From the IMG/VR virus record IMGVR_UViG_3300003702_000345, positions 1-20,736 of that record: 20,736 nucleotides of DNA, one strand, 5' to 3'. This DNA comes from a virus. Made by a program: the position numbers and the translations under genes. The notes beneath the pieces were generated by a model. The model ran no database searches, had not been told where the DNA came from, and worked only from the letters and a program-made list of their open reading frames with translations. Below, one piece after another: positions 8,113 to 15,116 of the stretch (within the stretch, counting starts at the first letter, position 1; the number at the start of each line of letters is the position of its first letter).

Positions 8113-8308
8113 AAAAATAGATTTAACAGATACTTCGACTGAAAATATCGATGACATCGACCCAGGATCATCTGATGTTGCGGAAGTAAGTTCTATTCTT
8201 AACCTATTAAGTCAAATTGATTGGAAGTTATGGGAAATGTACAAAACTATGAAACGATTTGAAAAACTATTTGACGCAGATCAAGTTAATTTAGACGACG
8301 AATCATAA
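8105..8308 (+). CDS. Small acidic hypothetical protein
   Basis: A 67-residue protein overlapping the preceding gene by eight bases and ending one base before the next ATG. The N-terminal half is acidic and probably disordered (Asp/Ser-rich). The second half, from about residue 29, forms one amphipathic helix with WKLWEMYKTMKRFEKLF. That build suits a small adaptor or accessory subunit. No family recognised. Confidence 0.65.
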   Translation: MVKKIDLTDTSTENIDDIDPGSSDVAEVSSILNLLSQIDWKLWEMYKTMKRFEKLFDADQVNLDDES

Positions 8309-8309
8309 A

Positions 8310-8705
8310 ATGAATACTAAAAGATTAATATGGGTTACCTTTCGAAAGGAAGGTATTCATAAATATCCTGCGGCATTAGATGATCCTAAACTAGCAACTG
8401 GTGACGAATACGATGTATCCTTTTTAGGGTATCCACATCGTCATACATTCCATTTCAAAGTTACTATACAAGTATTTCACGATGACAGAGATATAGAGTT
8501 TATCCAATTTAAACGTTGGATGGAAAACTTGTATTCTGGCACATTACAACTAGACTATAAGTCTTGTGAAATGATAGCCGACGAACTTTATGAGGAAATT
8601 TCAAGTAGATATCCTGATAGAGAAATTTGGATAGACATAGGTGAAGATGGCGAAAATGGTAGCCATTGTATCTATCCAGTAACCTTTAACACTGAATTCT
8701 TATAA
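8310..8705 (+). CDS. QueD/PTPS-like protein lacking the catalytic cysteine
   Basis: This 131-residue protein lines up by eye with 6-carboxytetrahydropterin synthase (QueD). IHKYPAA gives a first zinc-type His (H17), PHRHTFHFKV gives the HxH pair (H43, H45), then come DIEFIQFKRW as the family's acidic-F-x-x-L/F-K segment, SCEMIA (E87) in place of TSE, and GEDGENGSHCIY (E112) in place of the ETxxxxCIY end. The Cys that normally sits about four residues before HxH is absent, and so is the DHH catalytic segment. Zinc binding therefore seems kept but the usual chemistry lost. It could be a QueD paralogue acting on a 7-deazaguanine; the published CDG decarboxylase prediction DpdL is one role to test. 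No gene symbol is justified. Confidence 0.65.
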   Translation: MNTKRLIWVTFRKEGIHKYPAALDDPKLATGDEYDVSFLGYPHRHTFHFKVTIQVFHDDRDIEFIQFKRWMENLYSGTLQLDYKSCEMIADELYEEISSRYPDREIWIDIGEDGENGSHCIYPVTFNTEFL

Positions 8706-8709
8706 TAAA

Positions 8710-9033
8710 ATGAAACCCATAGGCTTACAAAATATAAAATATGATCTTATTAAGATCTCTGAACCATATGATGATCTTCTTTGGGAAGATAATACAGCAG
8801 AAATAGTCAATAGATTAATGCGCTCATATCTAAGTGATTTAGTAAAAGATAGATTTATTGTTAGGTATGATGTTGAGTATACACGAAATGAAAATATATC
8901 TTATACATTTGATGTGGGTATACAATTAGAACCAAGCAGAACAAATAAAAAAATAAAAGTCCATGTAGGCATTTATAAAAGTAACTGGCCACTTGGAAAG
9001 AAAAAGAAACATAAAATAAGAGAATTTGCATGA
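8710..9033 (+). CDS. Hypothetical protein, basic C-terminus
   Basis: A 107-residue protein of unknown family between the QueD-like gene and the glycosyltransferase, overlapping the latter by four bases (ATGA). A helical N-terminal half (IVNRLMRSYLSDLVKDRF) is followed by alternating strands and a very basic tail (PLGKKKKHKIREFA). The basic tail might contact nucleic acid. Function unknown. Confidence 0.7.
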   Translation: MKPIGLQNIKYDLIKISEPYDDLLWEDNTAEIVNRLMRSYLSDLVKDRFIVRYDVEYTRNENISYTFDVGIQLEPSRTNKKIKVHVGIYKSNWPLGKKKKHKIREFA

Positions 9034-10121
9034 CTGTCTACATTGTAGACATAGAAGCAGTAGACACTCGTTATACTGCACAGTGGAAAAAACATTTACC
9101 ACAACAGTTAAGGCATGCCTTAGGAGGTGACTTTCAACAGCATGTCGATGTTAGGGTTATATCGGGGGGCGATGTCCCCCAAACCACTGATCCAGGAGCG
9201 TTTTTAAATTTTGCTGGAACAAACTCTTATAAGAGTCAGCAACTGCAAGAAATCGCATATTTGTTTTCTCTTGGTTCTATAAAAGATAACGACTACTTCT
9301 TATATACTGATGCATGGAATCCTACTGTGTTACAATTAAAGTACATGGCCGAATTGCTAGATATTAAAATTAAAATAGGTGGAATGTGGCATGCTGGTTC
9401 ATATGATCCTGCAGACTTTTTAGGACGTTTAATAGGGGATGCTAAATGGGTTAGAACAGCAGAAAGAAGCATGTTTGAAGCATTTGATCATAATTATTTT
9501 GCTACACAATTCCATATAAACATGTTTAATAGAAATCTATTAAAAACAGACGAATGGCAAGAAGATAGAAATTTATTAAACAAAAAAGTTATACGTACAG
9601 GATGGCCAATGGAGTATATGGAGCCTATACTAGAACAATATAAAGGTATGGAAAAACATAACCTAATACTTTTTCCACATCGCATTGCACCAGAAAAGCA
9701 AATAGATATTTTTAGAGACTTGGCTAAAGAATTACCCTTTAAATGTATTGTATGTCAAGATTCGGAATTAACTAAAGATGAATACCATGAACTACTTGGT
9801 ACTGCAAAAATGGTTTTCTCTGCCAATTTACAAGAAACATTAGGTATATCTTGTTATGAAGGTGCAATAGTAAACACTATACCTTTAGTGCCAGATAGAT
9901 TAAGTTATTCAGAAATGTATAATGAAATATACACATATCCTTCAGAATGGACAAGAAGTTTTAAACACTATATAAAACATAAGAAGGAATTAATTTCTGT
10001 TATAACAGACATAATGGACAATTATCCTATATACTTAGGAAGTCTAATCGATCAAACAGATGAATTGCTACAGTTTTTTCATGGTGAAAAACTTTACAAT
10101 ACCATCTCTTCTAGTGTATAA
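9030..10121 (+). CDS. GT-B fold glycosyltransferase (GT4-like)
   Basis: Transfers a sugar from a nucleotide-sugar donor to an unknown acceptor. The C-terminal domain of this 363-residue protein has the retaining GT-B signature: LILFPHRIAPEKQIDIF (residues 211-227), a strand and helix, and then ETLGISCYE (residues 269-277), an E-x7-E motif for donor binding, followed by a PLVPDRLSYSEM segment. The N-terminal half (MTVYIVDIEAVDTRY onward) would hold the acceptor site. The start is ATG 9030 by four-base overlap. Lying among 7-deazaguanine genes and just before folE, it may glycosylate the modified DNA base, as T4 glucosyltransferases do for hydroxymethylcytosine. Virion or surface glycan transfer is the alternative. 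Confidence 0.8.
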   Translation: MTVYIVDIEAVDTRYTAQWKKHLPQQLRHALGGDFQQHVDVRVISGGDVPQTTDPGAFLNFAGTNSYKSQQLQEIAYLFSLGSIKDNDYFLYTDAWNPTVLQLKYMAELLDIKIKIGGMWHAGSYDPADFLGRLIGDAKWVRTAERSMFEAFDHNYFATQFHINMFNRNLLKTDEWQEDRNLLNKKVIRTGWPMEYMEPILEQYKGMEKHNLILFPHRIAPEKQIDIFRDLAKELPFKCIVCQDSELTKDEYHELLGTAKMVFSANLQETLGISCYEGAIVNTIPLVPDRLSYSEMYNEIYTYPSEWTRSFKHYIKHKKELISVITDIMDNYPIYLGSLIDQTDELLQFFHGEKLYNTISSSV

Positions 10122-10122
10122 T
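10093..10122 (+). promoter_or_regulatory. sigma70-like promoter for folE
   Basis: TTTACA (10093-10098), an 18-base spacer and TATAAT (10117-10122), inside the end of the glycosyltransferase gene. Initiation would fall around 10129, immediately before the folE ATG at 10130, leaving practically no leader and no Shine-Dalgarno. Confidence 0.55.
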
Positions 10123-10129
10123 ATATATA

Positions 10130-10804
10130 ATGTCAGCAATTGCAACAATTATAAAAAAACGAATAGCCAAAGATAAAGGTAAATTCTTTTGTAACGATAA
10201 CATTTCTAAATATATTAAAAATGAAACTGAACTATCTTGGATAGAACGAGATGTTAAAGAAAAACTAGAAGAACTATTAGAGTGTCTTGTTATTGATACA
10301 AAAAACGATCATAACACACAAGAAACTGCCAAACGTATGGCTAAAATGTTTGTACATGAAATATTTCGTGGCAGATATAGAGAACAACCAAAAATAACTA
10401 CATTTCCTAATGCTACAAATTATGATCAACTATATATAACAGGTCCTATTTCTATTAGAAGTACTTGTGCTCATCATTTCCAAAATATTGTAGGCAAAGC
10501 ATACGTAGGAGTGTTTCCTGGCAAGGAAGTAATAGGGTTAAGCAAGTTCAATCGTCTTATACATTGGATTGCAGAGCGTCCACAAATACAAGAAGAAATG
10601 ACAATGCAAATTGCAGACGCTGTAGAAGAAGTAACAAATGCAGATGGTGTTGCTATTGTATTAAGGGCAGAGCATATGTGTATGACACACAGAGGAGTTA
10701 AAGAACACGAATCTGATATGACAACATCTGTGATGCGCGGTGATTTTAGGAACGATCCCGAACTTAAGAAAGAATTTTTAACGTTAATGCAGGAGATGAG
10801 ATAA
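10130..10804 (+). CDS. folE: GTP cyclohydrolase I (FolE)
   Basis: Converts GTP to dihydroneopterin triphosphate, the first step to both folate and 7-deazaguanines. This 224-residue protein, about the family length, carries STCAHH with zinc Cys C113 and H115/H116, the VIGLSKFNRL core, the RPQIQEEMTMQI helix, and HMCMTHRGV with the second zinc Cys C184. The usual CEHH reads CAHH here, so the Glu is replaced while the zinc and catalytic residues remain. Here it most likely feeds DNA modification, given dpdA, queE and queD remnants nearby. It has its own promoter and overlaps the next gene by TAATG. Confidence 0.95.
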   Translation: MSAIATIIKKRIAKDKGKFFCNDNISKYIKNETELSWIERDVKEKLEELLECLVIDTKNDHNTQETAKRMAKMFVHEIFRGRYREQPKITTFPNATNYDQLYITGPISIRSTCAHHFQNIVGKAYVGVFPGKEVIGLSKFNRLIHWIAERPQIQEEMTMQIADAVEEVTNADGVAIVLRAEHMCMTHRGVKEHESDMTTSVMRGDFRNDPELKKEFLTLMQEMR

Positions 10805-11346
10805 TGGCAAGATTAGCGTATATGAATTTTAAGAAATTACTTACACATACACATGACATATGTAGGCAAGTTAATTTAGACGAGTGGCGACCCGATTATA
10901 TAGTAGGAATTACTAGAGGGGGAATGTTACCTGCTAAATTAATTAGTCATTATTATAATCTTCCAATGTATACTTTGGATATTAGATTAAGACAAGATAG
11001 CGGCACTGGACCCGAATCAAATATAATGATGTCACGAGATGCATATGGTTATAATAGAAAAGATCATGAAGTTGGCATATTCAATAGTGCAAAAAATATT
11101 CTTATTGTAGATGATATAAATGACAGTGGTGCAACATTTCTTCATCTACAAAACGATTGGCAAAATAATTGTCATCCGGATGATAAAAGATGGGGAAACG
11201 TTTGGGGGAAGAGTGTTAGGTTTGCTGTTATTGTTGAAAATACATCAAGTGAATTTAAAGGCGTAACATATTATAGTAAAGAAATAAACAAATTGGAAGA
11301 TGATGTATGGATTGTATTTCCTTGGGAAGAATGGTGGACTTTATAA
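10804..11346 (+). CDS. Purine-type phosphoribosyltransferase
   Basis: A type I PRTase of 180 residues. The PRPP-binding loop ILIVDDINDSGATF (about residues 99-112) matches the hhhhDDhxDSGxT signature, IVGITRGGMLPAKLI near residue 33 forms the PPi loop region, and the protein ends with WIVFPWEEWW, like bacterial xanthine/guanine PRTases. It overlaps folE by one base in TAATG, so the two are probably translated together. DpdA releases free guanine when it modifies DNA, and a guanine PRTase would return it to GMP and hence to FolE's substrate GTP. That link is inference, and hypoxanthine or xanthine salvage are alternatives. Confidence 0.85.
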   Translation: MARLAYMNFKKLLTHTHDICRQVNLDEWRPDYIVGITRGGMLPAKLISHYYNLPMYTLDIRLRQDSGTGPESNIMMSRDAYGYNRKDHEVGIFNSAKNILIVDDINDSGATFLHLQNDWQNNCHPDDKRWGNVWGKSVRFAVIVENTSSEFKGVTYYSKEINKLEDDVWIVFPWEEWWTL

Positions 11347-11376
11347 TTGGGTAAGTTTATTCGAACACGGAGGTTG

Positions 11377-11664
11377 ATGTATGATATATATGGTGAGGAA
11401 CCGATTAAAGAAGCATTCGGTGGAATTTTACCTCAGCCAATTGAAGTATTTGAATATGTGAATAAGTGGTTGCCGGGTGAGGGAGAATTAGTATTAAAAG
11501 CAAAAAATGGTAGAGATGGTTTTAAAACATTTAAGAAATTTGAAAAATGGGCAAGGAAAAACGAAATATCCCCATTGCATTATAAATGTATGGCATATGA
11601 TCCTTGTACAATACAGTTTCATAGTAGCGAAGATTTAATTTATGCAAAGTTGTATTGGAGTTAA
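11377..11664 (+). CDS. Small hypothetical protein
   Basis: A 95-residue protein of unknown family. The frame is open back to a TTG at 11347, directly after the phosphoribosyltransferase stop. I prefer ATG 11377 because ACGGAGG lies just upstream, although the spacing is only three bases. It has an N-terminal acidic stretch, a basic helix (GFKTFKKFEKWARKN) and a strand-forming C-terminus ending KLYWS. Function unknown. Confidence 0.65.
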   Translation: MYDIYGEEPIKEAFGGILPQPIEVFEYVNKWLPGEGELVLKAKNGRDGFKTFKKFEKWARKNEISPLHYKCMAYDPCTIQFHSSEDLIYAKLYWS

Positions 11665-11692
11665 TTGACAAACTACAAAAATACTGTATAAT
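11665..11692 (+). promoter_or_regulatory. Consensus sigma70 promoter before the small membrane protein
   Basis: Perfect TTGACA (11665-11670) and perfect TATAAT (11687-11692), 16-base spacer, beginning right after the stop of the 11377 gene. The predicted start, near 11699, coincides with the ATG of the next ORF, so the message would be leaderless for that start. It would also drive the queD remnant and queE. Confidence 0.75.
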
Positions 11693-11698
11693 ATAATA

Positions 11699-11821
11699 AT
11701 GAGTGATCACAACGATTTTCAAAATAAATATGTAGGATATATGATACTAGCATTAGTGCTCAGTGTTGTAGGAATAGGAATAATTGGTTTGATTTATTTT
11801 TCTGTTACTGGGGGATATTAA
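11699..11821 (+). CDS. Small single-pass membrane protein
   Basis: ATG 11699 to TAA 11819-11821 encodes 40 residues: a short polar N-terminus followed by one hydrophobic helix (about residues 13-36, with LALVLSVVGIGIIGLIYF) and a GGY end. It sits directly behind a consensus promoter and overlaps the next ATG by one base. An internal ATG at 11741 with AGGA upstream would give only the membrane segment. Such small membrane peptides are common in phage early regions. Function unknown. Confidence 0.5.
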   Translation: MSDHNDFQNKYVGYMILALVLSVVGIGIIGLIYFSVTGGY

Positions 11822-12236
11822 TGACAGACGAAAAAGAATTCGAAGAATATTTTACTTCAACAAAAAGTTTTTGGAACTTTCCTTGTGCCCATAGACAATA
11901 TAGACATGATGGTAATTGCCATTTAATACATGTCTAGATGAGTTAAAAGCACATTTAGATTATATGTATGATCATACTTTGGTATTAGATGAAGAAGATC
12001 CATATATGCATCTGTTTAAAGAATTAGAAGCAGGTGGTGTATGTAAGATTAGAACACATCCAATGGGACCAGGTATGGAAGGTACAGCACATTATCTATG
12101 TGAATGGACAGACGAGTTTATACGTAATAGAACAAATGGTAGAGCATGGGTTATTAGTGTAGAAGCACGTGAAAACGATAAAAACAGTTCAATCTATGTA
12201 AATCCTGAAGCAGGATTTAAGGGTTGGAAAAAATAA
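11821..12236 (+). pseudogene. queD: queD (6-carboxytetrahydropterin synthase) with internal deletion and frameshift
   Basis: Two adjacent frames carry the two ends of a phage-type QueD. From ATG 11821 the first 38 codons give TSTKSFWNFPCAHRQYRHDG and NCHLIH, the family start with first zinc His and catalytic Cys, then stop at TAG 11935-11937. From about 11928, in another frame, the sequence resumes with LDELKAHLDYMYDHT (catalytic DH pair), GPGMEGTAHYL and RAWVISVEARENDKNSSIY, the family end. The HGY-to-VVDFG segment that I recall between the halves, about 25 residues, is missing at the junction near 11930-11936. The second ORF starts only with TTG (11916). Either a real deletion inactivated queD or the assembly lost about 75 bases. 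Confidence 0.7.
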
Positions 12237-13091
12237 ATGAAGTTCCGTTATACGGAGATTTTTTATAGTGTACAGGGAGAAGGTAAATTTGTCGGAGTAC
12301 CTTCTGTATTCTTACGAATGTTTGGTTGTAACTTTACATGCCAAGGTTTTGGCATGCCTAAAGGAGAATTAAGCACAGAATATTTAGATGTAGATCCTAG
12401 CAATTATAATTCTTTAAACGAACTGCCATTGGTTAGAACAGGTTGCGATAGTTATGCAAGTTGGGATGCACGGTTTAAAGATTTTACAACATCTATTGAA
12501 ACAACAGAAGTAGTAGAAAAATTATTATCATACACACCAAATAATAGATGGATAGAACCAATTGGTGATCAAGATATACATTTAGTTATTACTGGAGGCG
12601 AACCTTTATTACCAGGACAACAACGTAGATGGCCAGAGTTATTTAGGTTGCCAGGTATGGAGAATATAAAGAATGTTACATTTGAAACAAATTGTACACA
12701 ACTACTGCGAGATAGTTTCGTTGATTTTCTTACAGTTGAAGCAGGATTCGAAACAACTTTTTCCTGTAGTCCAAAACTTTCAGTATCGGGCGAGTCTTGG
12801 GATACTGCAATCAATCCTGAAGTTGCATTGGATTACTTTTCTATTCCTGGTAGCAATATGTACTTCAAGTTTGTTGTCGCTGACGAAATTGATATGGCAG
12901 AAGTTGACAAAGCGATTCTCGAATTCCAACATAAGGGTGTTAGTGCGCCTACGTATTGCATGCCAGTGGGTGGCTGTGAAGCTGAGTATATGGAAAATAG
13001 AACGAAAGTTGCGGAAGAATGCCTCAGAAAAGGTTACCGTTACTCGCCGAGATTACATGTAGACTTATTTGGAAATAATTGGGGAACATAA
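12237..13091 (+). CDS. queE: 7-carboxy-7-deazaguanine synthase (QueE), extended cluster loop
   Basis: A radical SAM enzyme contracting 6-carboxytetrahydropterin to CDG. The N-terminus YTEIFYSVQGEGKFVGVPS (residues 5-23) is typical QueE. RMFGCNFTC supplies C31 and C35, but position 38, where the third cluster Cys is expected, is Phe. The expected CDSY appears at C70 after an insertion, so the motif reads C-x3-C-x34-C instead of C-x3-C-x2-C. ITGGEPLL (the SAM-binding GGEP) follows, then FETNCT and SCSPKLSVSGE. At 284 residues it is longer than most QueE proteins, as expected from the insert. It begins right after the queD remnant's stop and overlaps the next gene by TAATG. Confidence 0.9.
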   Translation: MKFRYTEIFYSVQGEGKFVGVPSVFLRMFGCNFTCQGFGMPKGELSTEYLDVDPSNYNSLNELPLVRTGCDSYASWDARFKDFTTSIETTEVVEKLLSYTPNNRWIEPIGDQDIHLVITGGEPLLPGQQRRWPELFRLPGMENIKNVTFETNCTQLLRDSFVDFLTVEAGFETTFSCSPKLSVSGESWDTAINPEVALDYFSIPGSNMYFKFVVADEIDMAEVDKAILEFQHKGVSAPTYCMPVGGCEAEYMENRTKVAEECLRKGYRYSPRLHVDLFGNNWGT

Positions 13092-13447
13092 TGAGTATTA
13101 AAACTTGGATACAAAAGAAAGTAATTGCAAATACTTTAAAAGGTACAGACAAAGAAAAAGCATTAGCAAATGTTTCTAATGAACCTTGGGTTAAAGTATT
13201 AAATGTAGATGTTAATGAAGAAAATGTTAGCCAAGGATTTTTTGAATTAGATTGGAATGAGCAGTTTGTAGAAATGTTAATAGATAATGGTTACACAGGT
13301 ACTAGTCCTGAAGAAACAGTTAATGCTTGGTTTACAGATGTTTGTAGAGGTATTGTTAGAGAAGAATCAGCCGATGACTTCGTTGTCGATGAAGATGTAG
13401 TTAAAATAAAAGATTTAAACAAGAAAGAACTTAAAAAAGATGATTAA
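13091..13447 (+). CDS. Conserved-looking hypothetical protein
   Basis: A 118-residue protein with no recognised domain. I chose ATG 13091 (TAATG overlap with queE, GGGG six bases upstream) over the in-frame ATG 13079. The middle reads FELDWNEQFVEMLIDNGYTG and VNAWFTDVCRGIV, a pattern I recall from small marine T4-like phage proteins, unverified. The tail is Lys/Asp-rich. It overlaps the exonuclease gene by eight bases. Confidence 0.75.
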   Translation: MSIKTWIQKKVIANTLKGTDKEKALANVSNEPWVKVLNVDVNEENVSQGFFELDWNEQFVEMLIDNGYTGTSPEETVNAWFTDVCRGIVREESADDFVVDEDVVKIKDLNKKELKKDD

Positions 13448-14429
13448 TTACATCATTGTCGATACTGCCAACATGTTTTTTAGGGCGAAGCATGTTGTTA
13501 GAGGAGATTCGCTAGATACTAAAATAGGTATGTGTTGGCATATAATGTTTTCATCTATTAATAAAGCATGGAAACAATTTCATGGCAATCATGTTGTGTT
13601 TTGTTTAGAAGGACGTAGTTGGCGCCGTTCAGTATATGATCCTTATAAACGAAATAGAGATGCAGTTAGAGATGCATTAACTCCTAAAGAACAAGAAGAA
13701 GACGAAGAATTTTGGAATGCATTTATAGACTTTCAAACGTTTCTAAGAGAAAAAACAAATTGTACTGTACTACAAGACAGTCAATGTGAAGCAGATGATT
13801 TTATAGCACAGTGGATATTTAATCATCCCAAAGATAGACATGTTATTGTTAGTTCAGACAGTGACTTCTATCAACTAATAAGCGATAACGTAAAACAATA
13901 CAATGGTATTATGAAACACATAATAACTATCGATGGCTATTATGATGATTCTAATAAAGAACTAATAGATAAAAAAACAGGTGAGCATAGAAAATTAGCA
14001 GAGCCCGAATGGTTATTGTTTGAAAAATGTATGCGCGGAGATACATCTGATAATATCTTTAGTGCTTATCCTGGTGTTCGTAAGAAAGGATCTAAAAACA
14101 AAGTAGGATTAATAGAAGCATTTGCGGATAGACACAACAAAGGATTTGATTGGAATAATCTTATGTTACAAAGATGGGTAGACCATGAAGGTAACGAACA
14201 TAGAGTAATAGAGGATTATGAAAGGAATCGTATGCTTGTAGACTTGACACAGCAACCTGATGAAATAAAACAAGCCTTAAATGAAACTATAGATACTGTA
14301 GTTAATAAAGATCCTGTACAAAATGTTGGTTTACATTTTATGCGCTTTTGTGGAGTGTGGGATTTACAACGGATTAGTACATCTGTACCTGAACATGCAG
14401 AGTACTTGAATGCAAAGTATGTCAATTAG
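13440..14429 (+). CDS. rnh: 5'-3' exonuclease / T4 RNase H-like flap nuclease
   Basis: A FEN-1/T4 RNase H family nuclease removing RNA primers from lagging-strand fragments. In 329 residues (T4 RNase H has 305) the metal-binding carboxylates appear in order: D8 (IIVDTANMFFR), the CLEG glutamate, CEADDF with E117, D119 and D120, SSDSDF with D140 and D142, and RGDTSDN around residues 200-205. A helix-hairpin-helix-like PGVRKKGSKNK region follows for DNA binding. With gp43 and gp45 in this window it completes part of the T4-type replication set. Confidence 0.92.
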   Translation: MINYIIVDTANMFFRAKHVVRGDSLDTKIGMCWHIMFSSINKAWKQFHGNHVVFCLEGRSWRRSVYDPYKRNRDAVRDALTPKEQEEDEEFWNAFIDFQTFLREKTNCTVLQDSQCEADDFIAQWIFNHPKDRHVIVSSDSDFYQLISDNVKQYNGIMKHIITIDGYYDDSNKELIDKKTGEHRKLAEPEWLLFEKCMRGDTSDNIFSAYPGVRKKGSKNKVGLIEAFADRHNKGFDWNNLMLQRWVDHEGNEHRVIEDYERNRMLVDLTQQPDEIKQALNETIDTVVNKDPVQNVGLHFMRFCGVWDLQRISTSVPEHAEYLNAKYVN

Positions 14430-14928
14430 AGCAAAAATATTAGTAGAAAAGAAATTTTGGATAATTTTAGATAACGGTATAAAGAAAGGTACATTGAGAT
14501 TCATTAATGATAATGCCTACGAATATATTTCAAATGGAGATTCTGACTTATTAACTGAAGAATCATTATATAGAACATTTGGGAAAGATATATTTAAAGA
14601 AATAAAGACAGCCGTTGCAACTTCTGACAAAGAAGATTGCTATGAATATCCTACAGACTTTGAAGTTATATATAACAAAGAAAAAGTAGGATATACAGAG
14701 CCGGCAGTTTTACTTTGTTGCTGTTTTACTAAAACAAAAACCAGTACTATTAAGTATTGTGCAGGGTATTTTGGGTTACGGTTTGCACATAAATGGGTTA
14801 AAAGTTTTTGTCCCAAACTTGAAACAATATTTAAATATGACTTTATAGGTCCATATAAATTAGAAGCTGATTTACTTATAGCAATGAGACACAAAGAACA
14901 ATGCGAAGAGCATCCAGAAAGAGTTTAG
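14419..14928 (+). CDS. Hypothetical protein
   Basis: A 169-residue protein from ATG 14419 (MSIRAKILVEKKFWII); an in-frame ATG at 14410 adds three residues. Both starts lie inside the end of the nuclease gene. Strand-rich N-terminus with DNGIKKGTLRF, then an unusual CCC cluster (LLCCCFTK) around residue 98 and several aromatic residues. The start resembles a protein I recall from cyanophage genomes, without assigned function. Confidence 0.8.
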   Translation: MSIRAKILVEKKFWIILDNGIKKGTLRFINDNAYEYISNGDSDLLTEESLYRTFGKDIFKEIKTAVATSDKEDCYEYPTDFEVIYNKEKVGYTEPAVLLCCCFTKTKTSTIKYCAGYFGLRFAHKWVKSFCPKLETIFKYDFIGPYKLEADLLIAMRHKEQCEEHPERV

Positions 14929-15116
14929 AAGATTTTTTAGATCGAATTAACAATGTAGCAAAAACAAAAACTAGAGTTGTTAACGTACCTTTAGAAAATG
15001 CTATTGCTGTTAGTACTGCAATCACAGAATTATTAGCAGAGTTAAACGAAGAAAAAGATGCCCGAACAAAATCAGTAAATATAGTAAACACTGATTTAGA
15101 TGGAGGTGATTTTTAA
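14901..15116 (+). CDS. Small helical hypothetical protein
   Basis: A 71-residue protein overlapping its neighbours on both sides (28 bases upstream, TAATG downstream). Basic N-terminus (MRRASRKSLEDFLDRI), a VVNVPLENAIAVSTAITELL helix and an acidic C-terminus (TDLDGGDF). No family recognised. The GGAGG near its end (about 15102-15106) serves as ribosome-binding site for the next gene. Confidence 0.65.
   Translation: MRRASRKSLEDFLDRINNVAKTKTRVVNVPLENAIAVSTAITELLAELNEEKDARTKSVNIVNTDLDGGDF

Noticed and set aside
11916-11945. Programmed frameshift or translational bypass joining the two queD halves
   Set aside because: The missing central QueD residues are not encoded anywhere between the halves, so shifting frames could not restore the protein; deletion is simpler.
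12673-13062. 129-codon ORF in another + frame within queE
   Set aside because: queE carries clear family motifs throughout this stretch; the alternative translation shows none and has no start signal.
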